This document shows, piece by piece, positions 38,703 to 46,701 of a stretch of 62,819 nucleotides of DNA. Source of the stretch: Desulfocapsaceae bacterium. GTDB taxonomy: Bacteria; Desulfobacterota; Desulfobulbia; Desulfobulbales; Desulfocapsaceae. Position numbers and translations under genes: made by a program. Within the stretch, counting starts at the first letter, position 1. Every line of letters begins with the position of its first letter. Location: assembly GCA_028697885.1 (NCBI GenBank), contig JAQVER010000006.1, positions 1-62,819 on the forward strand, written 5' to 3'. The notes beneath the pieces were generated by a model. That model had not been told where the DNA came from. It did no database searches and saw only the letters and a list, made by a program, of their open reading frames with translations.

Positions 38703-39434
38703 ATGCTGAAAATTCGAAATCTGGAATCTGGGTACGGTAAGATTAAGGTCCTCAAACACGTCTCCATGCATGTTGACAGTGGCGAGATTGTGACCATTAT
38801 CGGGGCCAACGGGGCAGGAAAGACAACCTTGCTGGCCTCCATCGCCGGTTTGGTCAAGGCCCAGGCTGGAGACATCGTCTTTCTGGAGCAGAACCTCTGT
38901 ATGCTTGCAGCGGAGAAAATTCCATTCCTGGGATGTGTGATGGTCCCTGAAGGCAGGCAGGTCTTTGCCACTATGAGTGTGGAAGAGAATCTCATTCTTG
39001 GGGCCCATGTCCTGCAGAAACAGGGACATCAGATTGTAGAAGAGCTGCTGGATCACCAATATGGACTTTTCCCGGTGTTGCGAGACCGGAAGGAGCAGTT
39101 GGCCGGAACCTTATCCGGGGGGGAACAGCAGATGCTGGCCATGGGGAGGGCGCTCATGTCCAGACCGAAGCTTGTCATGATGGATGAACCGTCCACCGGA
39201 CTGGCGCCGCTGATTGTCAAAGAGATCTTCCAGATCATTGTCAGGCTGCGTGATGAGGGCAAGACCGTATTGCTGGTTGAACAGAATGCCAGGGCCGCTC
39301 TGGCCATTGCTGATCGGGGCTACGTTCTTGAGACCGGCAAGGTGATCTTGCAGGGCCCTGCCGATGATCTGCTGAACAATCAGGATGTGCAGCGGGCCTA
39401 TCTCGGACGAGAAAAAATCGAGGAAACATTATAA
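38703..39434 (+). CDS. livF: Branched-chain amino acid ABC transporter ATPase LivF
   Basis: A 243-residue ABC ATPase, the second nucleotide-binding subunit of the Liv system. It has Walker A (GANGAGKTT), signature LSGGEQQMLAMGRALM, Walker B (LVMMDEPSTGL) and the switch His region (VLLVEQNARAAL; the position is Gln, as is common in LivF). Its normal frame contrasts with the lesion in livG. Confidence 0.95.
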   Translation: MLKIRNLESGYGKIKVLKHVSMHVDSGEIVTIIGANGAGKTTLLASIAGLVKAQAGDIVFLEQNLCMLAAEKIPFLGCVMVPEGRQVFATMSVEENLILGAHVLQKQGHQIVEELLDHQYGLFPVLRDRKEQLAGTLSGGEQQMLAMGRALMSRPKLVMMDEPSTGLAPLIVKEIFQIIVRLRDEGKTVLLVEQNARAALAIADRGYVLETGKVILQGPADDLLNNQDVQRAYLGREKIEETL

Positions 39435-39488
39435 TGAGTTTTTTTTGTCACTATGTTGAAATTTAACCCTTAAAATCGACGGTTTATC

Positions 39489-40787
39489 ATGTACTGGCAA
39501 CAAGAAAAAGAGTGTATGCCCAGGGCCGACCTGGAGCAGTTACAACTTGAGCGTCTGCAGTCAACCCTCTACCGGGTGGGCACTCATGTCCCGTTTTATC
39601 GGCAGAAGTTCAGGGAGATGCAGCTTGACTTTGACAGTTTTAACTCTCTGGCGGATATCCATAAACTGCCATTTACCATGAAACAGGATCTGCGGGACAG
39701 TTATCCCTATGGCATGTTTGCCGTGCCCCTGCGCGAGGTGGTACGGATCCATTCCTCATCGGGTACCACCGGCATGGCAACAGTGGTTGGTTATACCCGC
39801 AATGATATCAAAAACTGGGCGGATCTGGTGGCCAGGATTCTGACCGCAGCCGGACTCACCGCCGATGACGTGATTCAGATTGCCTTCGGTTACGGTCTCT
39901 TTACCGGGGGGTTTGGTCTGCACTACGGGGCGGAACGGCTGGGAGCGTCGGTTATTCCTATCTCTTCCGGCAACACCAAACGTCAGATCCAGATTATGCA
40001 GGATTTTAAAACCACGGCTCTAGTCTGTACACCTTCCTATGCCCTGAATATCGCCGATGTCATGCTGGATATGGGGATTAACCCCAGCGGCCTGTCCCTG
40101 AAGTTCGGTCTCTTCGGGGCCGAGCCATGGTCAGAGGCCATGCGCCGGGAGATCAATGAGAAGCTGGGGATTCAGTCCACCGATAACTACGGTCTTTCTG
40201 AGGTGATGGGGCCGGGGGTGGCGGGTGAGTGTCAGGAGTGTAATGGACTGCATATTAATGAGGATCATTTTTTGGTGGAGGTTCTTAATCCTGAGACTCT
40301 GGAACCGGTACAACCCGGTGAAATAGGGGAATTGGTGATCACCACTCTGACCAAGGAGGCCTTCCCGGTCATTCGCTACCGGACCCGTGATCTGACTCGA
40401 CTGCTTCCCGAACCCTGTCCCTGTGGCCGTACCTTTACCCGGATGCACCGGATTCTGGGACGGACCGATGATATGCTGATCATTAAGGGCGTTAATGTTT
40501 TCCCGACTCAGATAGAGTCGGTGCTCTTTGACATTGACGGCACCGCACCCCATTATCGGATTATAGTGGAGCGTGAGAATCATCAGGACCGAGCCACGGT
40601 TCTGGTTGAGGTTAAGGAATCCTATCTCTTTGATCAGATGAAGCAGCAGAGTGCTCTGATTGAGACCATCAAATCCCGACTGGCCTCGGAACTCGGTATC
40701 GGTGTGGCGGTGAAGTTGGTAGAGGAAAAAACCTTGGAACGCTTTGAAGGGAAGGGGCAGCGGGTTATTGATAAAAGAAAAATTTAA
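39489..40787 (+). CDS. paaK: Phenylacetate-CoA ligase (second copy)
   Basis: A 432-residue adenylate-forming ligase, clearly homologous along its length to the copy at 32771 (both have [16 protein letters not shown] or [10 protein letters not shown], and GRTDDMLII). Both retain the catalytic motifs. The two differ enough to suggest different substrates, for example phenylacetate against indoleacetate or a branched acid. It closes the ior-liv operon. Confidence 0.93.
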   Translation: MYWQQEKECMPRADLEQLQLERLQSTLYRVGTHVPFYRQKFREMQLDFDSFNSLADIHKLPFTMKQDLRDSYPYGMFAVPLREVVRIHSSSGTTGMATVVGYTRNDIKNWADLVARILTAAGLTADDVIQIAFGYGLFTGGFGLHYGAERLGASVIPISSGNTKRQIQIMQDFKTTALVCTPSYALNIADVMLDMGINPSGLSLKFGLFGAEPWSEAMRREINEKLGIQSTDNYGLSEVMGPGVAGECQECNGLHINEDHFLVEVLNPETLEPVQPGEIGELVITTLTKEAFPVIRYRTRDLTRLLPEPCPCGRTFTRMHRILGRTDDMLIIKGVNVFPTQIESVLFDIDGTAPHYRIIVERENHQDRATVLVEVKESYLFDQMKQQSALIETIKSRLASELGIGVAVKLVEEKTLERFEGKGQRVIDKRKI

Positions 40788-40885
40788 GACGTTTATAATG
40801 TGCAACTACCCCCTGTAGGAGTGTGTCGCTTTCAAGGCACACTTAACTAATAAATTTCCTTTTACCTTCGAACTATTTTATTATC

Positions 40886-41593
40886 ATGCGTTTAAATAAC
40901 CGAGCTTCAGACAGCCTCCGCCCCGTATCCGTGGAATGGAATATCCAGCCTAGCGCTGATGCTTCCCTTCTGATCCGTACCGGCAATACCCATGTCATCT
41001 GCGGGGTCTCTATTGAGGAGAAGGTGCCTCCTTTTTTGAAAGAGAGTGGCAGTGGCTGGATTACAGCCGAATACGGTATGTTGCCCTGTGCCACCTCCTC
41101 CCGTTACAAAAGGGAAGGGGCGAACGGTAAATCCGGACGAACCCATGAAATCCAGCGGCTCATTGGTCGCAGTCTGCGGATGATGGTTGACCTGAAGCAG
41201 CTTGGAGAGAGAACCCTGCGTGTAGACTGTGATGTGTTGAATGCCGATGGCGGAACACGTACCGCCTCCATTACCGGGGCAGCCCTTGCCGTCCGGGCGG
41301 CTCTTGCTAAAATGGTTGCCGATGGACGAATCGCCATTATGCCCGAGATACTGCCGATTGCTGCTATCTCTGTGGGGATTGTGGAGGGGGTGCCGCTTCT
41401 GGATCTGGATTATGCAGAAGATTCACAGGCGGAGGCAGATGCCAATTTTGTGATGAGTGGTGATAAACAGTGGATTGAGATCCAGTCCACTGCTGAAGGC
41501 GCATCTTTCAGTCATGATGCATTTCTGCAGATGACTACCCTGGCCCAGAAAGGGATTCAGGAACTGTTTGTTTTGTGGTCGGAGCAGAACTGA
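40886..41593 (+). CDS. rph: Ribonuclease PH
   Basis: A 235-residue phosphorolytic exoribonuclease that trims tRNA 3' ends. The sequence matches the family throughout: the N-terminal R-x-N-x-R segment, [26 protein letters not shown] and [15 protein letters not shown], which hold the phosphate-binding and catalytic residues. Length is near the usual 238. A weak 6-bp hairpin (40820-40843) precedes it. It is followed by a convergent small gene. Confidence 0.95.
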   Translation: MRLNNRASDSLRPVSVEWNIQPSADASLLIRTGNTHVICGVSIEEKVPPFLKESGSGWITAEYGMLPCATSSRYKREGANGKSGRTHEIQRLIGRSLRMMVDLKQLGERTLRVDCDVLNADGGTRTASITGAALAVRAALAKMVADGRIAIMPEILPIAAISVGIVEGVPLLDLDYAEDSQAEADANFVMSGDKQWIEIQSTAEGASFSHDAFLQMTTLAQKGIQELFVLWSEQN

Positions 41594-41667
41594 AGGGGCT
41601 CCCCCGGGCTTGCCCCGTTCTTTATGATATGAAGTTGTCCTGCTGATTGAAAGGAAACGGTTGTTTT

Positions 41668-41997
41668 TCAGATAATGTCATCCACAATAAGCGTTTCCTT
41701 GCCGAGCTTTTGACGTATCTGCTGGCGCTGTCGAAGCTTTATTTGGGCATCGAGCGGAAGCTCTGTGGACATGATGATATTTTTACTTACCAGCAGATTA
41801 ATGAGGTCTTCTAATATTCTCATCACCCCTAGATCCGTTGATGCAAGGATATGAATAATAGAATCGTTTGTTTTTTCATGTAAAAGAAACTCGAGAATTT
41901 CATCATCTACCGCTTCTTTCAGCTCCAGTTCCCCTCTGTCGGCTTCACGTCGTACCGCAATGATTTTTCCTTTTTGATCTCTTTCCACATAAAGCAT
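41668..41997 (-). CDS. Hypothetical protein
   Basis: A 109-residue soluble protein that I do not recognise. It has a basic-acidic N-terminus (LYVERDQKGKIIAVRRE), a predicted all-helical middle (about 30-80) with a leucine-rich segment (LGVMRILEDLINLLVSK) and a basic tail. The ATG at 41997 is preferred to a TTG at 42015 because AAGGAG lies about seven bases ahead. It is divergent from the exporter gene at 42301, across a 303-base AT-rich promoter region in which I see no clear operator. Confidence 0.7.
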   Translation of the reverse strand: MLYVERDQKGKIIAVRREADRGELELKEAVDDEILEFLLHEKTNDSIIHILASTDLGVMRILEDLINLLVSKNIIMSTELPLDAQIKLRQRQQIRQKLGKETLIVDDII

Positions 41998-42300
41998 CTC
42001 AGCACTCCTTTGCAAACGGATAGTTCATGGTCGATCCAGTGACCGGAAGCTAGATGAATTTCATACCTTGTATTACTTTCCGCTCAGGTCAGCCATAACA
42101 GAGTTGTTATAAGAAAAAATGTATTGTGATATTTTCTCGTCGATATATTTGACGCTTCAGACTCTATAATGCTACTATAACATATCATGGATGGGCTAAA
42201 AAAAGATAGTCTCAACCTATTTGTTTTTGTCGATCTACTTTATTATAGGATTCACGCGATCAAACAATACATATCGTTTTAGATATTTTTGTGGACATAG

Positions 42301-44469
42301 ATGACGGAACAGGAAAAATCTAATAATCCAGAAGTATGGCATATCATGGAAGACAGTGACAGTCATGATGATCCCCTTCTGGACTGCCTCGAAATTCTGG
42401 CCAAAATGCATGACCGTCCTATCTCCAGGACGGTATTACGCGCCGGACTGCCCCTGGTGCATAATCGGTTGACTGTGGAACTGGTTTCACGGGCTGCGCG
42501 ACGAGCGGGTTTGTCCTCCCGTATTCTCAAACGTCCTCTTGATAAGTTTAACACGCATGAATTACCCGCTATATTGTTGCTGGAAAATCGACGTGCCTGC
42601 GTAGCAATTAAAGCAGATTCAAATGAAGGCACTCTGGAAGTAATATGGCCGGAAAGCCAGGGAACCCAGATTATATCCTGTAAAGAACTGGCTGGCACAT
42701 ACACGGGATATTCAATTTTTATTAAGCCCAAGTATCGTCTTGACGATCGCAGTATGAGTCATCCAGTTGATCGGTCGAAAAACTGGTTCTGGGGTACCGT
42801 TCTTGCCTCTTGGCGTATTTACAGAGATGTTATTATTGCCTCCTTTCTCATTAATATTTTTGCCCTCGCCACCCCGTTTTTCCTAATCAATGCCTATGAT
42901 AGAATAATTCCTAATTTAGCTTTTGAAACGTTATGGGTCCTTTCCGCCGGAGTTGCAATTATTTATTTTTTTGAGCTTATCCTGCGAGGATTACGTGCTT
43001 ATTTTATTGATATTGCAGGAAAGAAATCTAACCTTGTTTTGTCGTCAATTCTCCTGGAAAAAGTTTTCGGCCTTCGTCTAGAGGCTCGCCCAAAGTCCAT
43101 TGGTTCGTTTACCAAGCAACTTCAGCAATTTGAAAGCATACGGGATTTTATTACATCCTTTTCCATTACGGCCTTGGTAGATCTTCCTTTTGCCTTACTC
43201 GCACTCTTTGCCCTCTGGTACATTGGCGGACGTTTAGTGTTGATTAGTGTAGTATGTATTGTGCTTATTCTCCTCTATGCATTTATTATCCAGGCCCCTT
43301 TGAAAAAGTCCGTGGGTAAAACCCATAATGCCGAGTCCCAAAAAAATGCTATACTTGTAGAGGGACTCTCAGGAATTGAAACCATAAAAATACTAGGGGC
43401 TGAAAGTAAGATCCAGCGTGCCTGGGAAGATTCGGTGAGTTTTATAGCCACCTGGAGTGCACGTACCCGATTTCTCTCCGCGTCAGTTGGGCATGTGGCC
43501 CATTTTCTGCAAAGTCTCTCTCTCGTAGCGATAATTATCTTCAGTGTCTATATGATCTCTTGGGGTAAAATGACCGGTGGAGGGCTTTTTGCCTGCATAT
43601 TTCTCACTCGGCGTGCCACCTCACCAATGACACAGGTCGTGAGTCTGATGACTCGTTTTCATCAAGCCCGAAATTCTCTTCAGACTCTGAATAAGATAAT
43701 GGAACTCCCCTCTGAGCGTCCTGCAGAAAAAGTGTTCTTGCACCGGACGAATTTCAAGGGGGCCTTAACCCTGGAGAATCTTTCTTTTACCTATCCGGGT
43801 GACTCAACAGAAGTGCTAAGGAATATTAATCTGCAGATTAACCCTGGCGAAAAAGTAGGTATTATCGGCCCCATTGGTTCCGGCAAAACAACCCTTGGCA
43901 AGCTCATTCTTGGACTCTATCAACCAACCAAAGGAATGGTTGCAATGGATGGTACCGATATCCGCCAGATTGATCCCGCTGAACTGCGGAATTTTATCGG
44001 TTATGTGCCACAGGATGTAGTCCTTTTTCAGGGCAGTGTTCGGGATAATATTATTCTCGGGACGAGCGATATTGATGACTCAACAGTCCTGCGTGCTGCC
44101 AAGATAGCCGGTGTGAGCCGGTTTGTAGAAAAGAATCCGAAGGGTTATGATATGCCGGTGGAAGAGCAGGGACGCAATCTCTCAGGCGGTCAAAGGCAAG
44201 CCATAGCCATAGCTAGAGCGATTCTCCTGGATCCTCCTGTGTTGGTCATGGATGAACCAACCAGCTCGATGGATAACAGAAGTGAGTCAATGATACGGGA
44301 TAATATGGCAAAAATACTACAGAATAAAACAACAATTATTATAACGCACCGAATATCATTATTGGAAATCGTTGACAGAATTGTAGTTATCAGCAAAGAG
44401 ACGATTGTGGCTGATGGAACCAAACAGCATATTCTGGAAGCTCTGAAGAATGGTCATCTGTCGATATGA
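42301..44469 (+). CDS. Type I secretion ABC exporter (LapB-like) with C39-like domain
   Basis: A 722-residue ABC transporter of a type I secretion system, exporting a protein or peptide across both membranes together with the adaptor encoded next and a TolC-type channel. Domains in order: a C39-peptidase-like N-terminus (about 20-140), six membrane helices (about 165-440) and an ATPase (GPIGSGKTT; LSGGQRQAIAIARAI; VLVMDEPTSSMD). The N-terminus lacks an obvious catalytic His, so it is probably a non-cleaving substrate-docking domain, as in LapB/HlyB. It opens the accessory cluster; its 3' end overlaps the adaptor gene by 4 bases. No outer-membrane factor is in the window. Confidence 0.9.
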   Translation: MTEQEKSNNPEVWHIMEDSDSHDDPLLDCLEILAKMHDRPISRTVLRAGLPLVHNRLTVELVSRAARRAGLSSRILKRPLDKFNTHELPAILLLENRRACVAIKADSNEGTLEVIWPESQGTQIISCKELAGTYTGYSIFIKPKYRLDDRSMSHPVDRSKNWFWGTVLASWRIYRDVIIASFLINIFALATPFFLINAYDRIIPNLAFETLWVLSAGVAIIYFFELILRGLRAYFIDIAGKKSNLVLSSILLEKVFGLRLEARPKSIGSFTKQLQQFESIRDFITSFSITALVDLPFALLALFALWYIGGRLVLISVVCIVLILLYAFIIQAPLKKSVGKTHNAESQKNAILVEGLSGIETIKILGAESKIQRAWEDSVSFIATWSARTRFLSASVGHVAHFLQSLSLVAIIIFSVYMISWGKMTGGGLFACIFLTRRATSPMTQVVSLMTRFHQARNSLQTLNKIMELPSERPAEKVFLHRTNFKGALTLENLSFTYPGDSTEVLRNINLQINPGEKVGIIGPIGSGKTTLGKLILGLYQPTKGMVAMDGTDIRQIDPAELRNFIGYVPQDVVLFQGSVRDNIILGTSDIDDSTVLRAAKIAGVSRFVEKNPKGYDMPVEEQGRNLSGGQRQAIAIARAILLDPPVLVMDEPTSSMDNRSESMIRDNMAKILQNKTTIIITHRISLLEIVDRIVVISKETIVADGTKQHILEALKNGHLSI

Positions 44470-45878
44470 AACAAGATCCAGAGATCAAAAAAAAATTGCA
44501 GACGCCTGATAATGGGTCGACTGCTCGCTCCTTTGCAACGCAGAAGAAGGGCCTCTTTTCTCAACAGCAGACCACTGATGTGGATTTAATTACGGATATT
44601 CGTGTCTCGCTTCTGGCTCAGTCTCCACGTGGTGGCAGCATTATTCTCTGGATTATACTTATCGTCTTCTTTTGCGCTCTTGCCTGGGCATATGTGGCGG
44701 AAGTGGAGGAAGTGACTAGAGCACAAGGGAAAGTTGTACCTGCCCGGCAGCTACAGATTGTGCAGAATCTCGAGGGGGGAATTCTCTCAGAGGTTCTGGT
44801 GAATATCGGTGATGTGGTAGAAAAAGGTCAGCTTCTGCTCCGTATTGACGAAAAACGATTTTCAGGTCCATATCGGGAAAGCCGATTCAATTATCTTGCC
44901 CTTAAAGCGCAGGTTGCACGATTACAGTCAGAAACGTACAATACGCCCTTTGTGTTACCGGAAGAAGTGATGGCTGAAAATCCTGAGGTCGGCAAGCGGG
45001 AAAAAGAGTTGTTTGAATCTAGAAAGAAGGAACTTGCACAAACTCTAGGGGTGTTGGAGGAACAAAGCCGACAGCGCGAACAGGAGATTACTGAGCTTGA
45101 GGCCAAGATAGCTGAGCTGTCACGGACTCATTATCTTCTCCAAAAGGAAATAAACATGACCCAACCGTTGGTGAAAGGTGGGGCGGTTTCGGAGGTAGAA
45201 TTTCTGCGCCTGCAGCGCCAGAACAGTGAGATGCAGGGAGATATCACGGCTTCACGGCTTGCTCTTCCTCGAGCAAAGTCCAGACTTCTTGAGGCGCAGA
45301 AAGGGATAACTGAAGCAAAACTCAAGTTCTCCAATAATGCCAAGAAAGAGCTTAATGATGCCTATGCTAAACTTGAGGGACTTTCGGCTACCACCGTTGC
45401 CTTGGCTGACCGTCTGGACAGGACGGCAGTAGTATCGCCTGTTAGGGGAATAGTGAATCAAATTTTTATTAATACTGTTGGTGGTGTCATTCAACCAGGC
45501 ATGAACTTAATTGAAATTGTTCCACTGGAAGACACCCTTCTGATTGAGGCGAAGGTCAAACCCTCTGATATCGCTTTTCTCAGCCCTAATCTGAAGGCCA
45601 CTGTAAAGTTTACAGCCTATGACTTTACACTGTATGGCGGACTGGAAGCGAGAGTTGAGCATATCAGTGCCGACAGTATCGTTGATAAACAAGGGAACAG
45701 TTATTATTTGGTCAATGTCCGCACAACCAAAAATTATCTTGGAACTAAAAGTTCCCCCTTACCCATTATCCCGGGTATGGTTGCCTCTGTCGATATCCTG
45801 ACCGGCAAAAAGCGTGTTCTTACCTATCTGATGAGACCAATTTTTCGTGCTCAAAGTTTAGCTCTACGTGAAAGGTGA
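44466..45878 (+). CDS. Type I secretion membrane fusion protein (HlyD/LapC family)
   Basis: A 470-residue periplasmic adaptor linking the ABC exporter to the outer-membrane channel. One membrane helix (about 59-82) is followed by a lipoyl-like domain (QNLEGGILSEVLVNIGDVVEKGQ), a long alpha-hairpin coiled coil (about 170-310) and a beta-barrel region with the HlyD signature around PVRGIVNQIFINTVGGVIQPG. The ATGA overlap with the upstream gene indicates translational coupling. Confidence 0.93.
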   Translation: MKQDPEIKKKLQTPDNGSTARSFATQKKGLFSQQQTTDVDLITDIRVSLLAQSPRGGSIILWIILIVFFCALAWAYVAEVEEVTRAQGKVVPARQLQIVQNLEGGILSEVLVNIGDVVEKGQLLLRIDEKRFSGPYRESRFNYLALKAQVARLQSETYNTPFVLPEEVMAENPEVGKREKELFESRKKELAQTLGVLEEQSRQREQEITELEAKIAELSRTHYLLQKEINMTQPLVKGGAVSEVEFLRLQRQNSEMQGDITASRLALPRAKSRLLEAQKGITEAKLKFSNNAKKELNDAYAKLEGLSATTVALADRLDRTAVVSPVRGIVNQIFINTVGGVIQPGMNLIEIVPLEDTLLIEAKVKPSDIAFLSPNLKATVKFTAYDFTLYGGLEARVEHISADSIVDKQGNSYYLVNVRTTKNYLGTKSSPLPIIPGMVASVDILTGKKRVLTYLMRPIFRAQSLALRER

Positions 45879-46010
45879 TTCGTCAACAAAGGAGAGACAT
45901 AACCTCAGGGTCGGTGGAGAGATATATTATGGAGCACCCAGCCAGCAGTTACTTGACGTCTCTAACGTTGCAGAATTGTACAATGCCGAATTCTACCTGA
46001 GAGGTACTTT

Positions 46011-46619
46011 ATGACAATCGTCATCAGCAGTGCAAATGCATCAACTCGCGAGCGGTGGAAACAGATATTGCAGGATGACCATCAGTTACTTGAGGTTTCT
46101 AGTGTTTCGGAATTGAAAGATATTGTTAAGCATCAAGAGATAGAGCTCATCCTTCTGCACCGCTCTATGGTAGATATGAATCTTATTTCCAGCATAACGG
46201 AATCGCGATGTTTTGTTCTCTCGGATATTCCAGATGATAATGAAGCAATTATGTTGCTCAGGCACGGAGCTGTTGGTTATGCGAACACTTACGTTTCCGC
46301 CGTTCGTCTTAGAGAGGCCGTCAATATTGCCATCAGCGGACGGGTCTGGGTTGGGCAGAAACTGATGCAGAAAATTATCCGTGGAAGCAGGCATCCTATT
46401 GATCAAAAAAGAACGGAGACCCCTCCTGAGCATAAACTTTCAGACCGTGAATGGGAAGTTGCCTTGTTGGTCAGTAAAGGTAACTCGAATTTGGAAATCG
46501 CCGCTGAGCTGAATATCTCTGAGAGAACGGTGAAGGCCCATATCAGCTCTATTTTTAAGAAAACGAATACCGAAAGCCGATTACAACTGGCATTGTATGT
46601 CAAGACTCAGACAGTCTAA
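46011..46619 (+). CDS. LuxR-family regulator with degenerate receiver domain
   Basis: A 202-residue transcription factor. The C-terminal 65 residues are a LuxR helix-turn-helix (LSDREWEVALLVSKGNSNLEIA and ISERTVKAHISSIFKK). The N-terminal 120 residues fold like a receiver, but the expected phosphoacceptor Asp is His (ELILLHRSM), and the partner acidic residues are also altered. It therefore probably does not respond to phosphorylation and may act constitutively or with a ligand. It follows the exporter genes and probably controls this cluster. Confidence 0.85.
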   Translation: MTIVISSANASTRERWKQILQDDHQLLEVSSVSELKDIVKHQEIELILLHRSMVDMNLISSITESRCFVLSDIPDDNEAIMLLRHGAVGYANTYVSAVRLREAVNIAISGRVWVGQKLMQKIIRGSRHPIDQKRTETPPEHKLSDREWEVALLVSKGNSNLEIAAELNISERTVKAHISSIFKKTNTESRLQLALYVKTQTV

Positions 46620-46701
46620 GAAGTCGCACCCAAATAGCCGTAGCGTTTGATTTGCTAACGGCTTCTAATAATCGAGTTACTCTCTTTCGTTCCGGGTATC
46701 C

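Noticed and set aside
42301-45878. RTX toxin or giant adhesin expected beside the LapB/LapC exporter
   Set aside because: No glycine-rich nonapeptide repeats or very large adhesin gene occur in the window; the exporter's substrate may be elsewhere or the poly-Asp protein.
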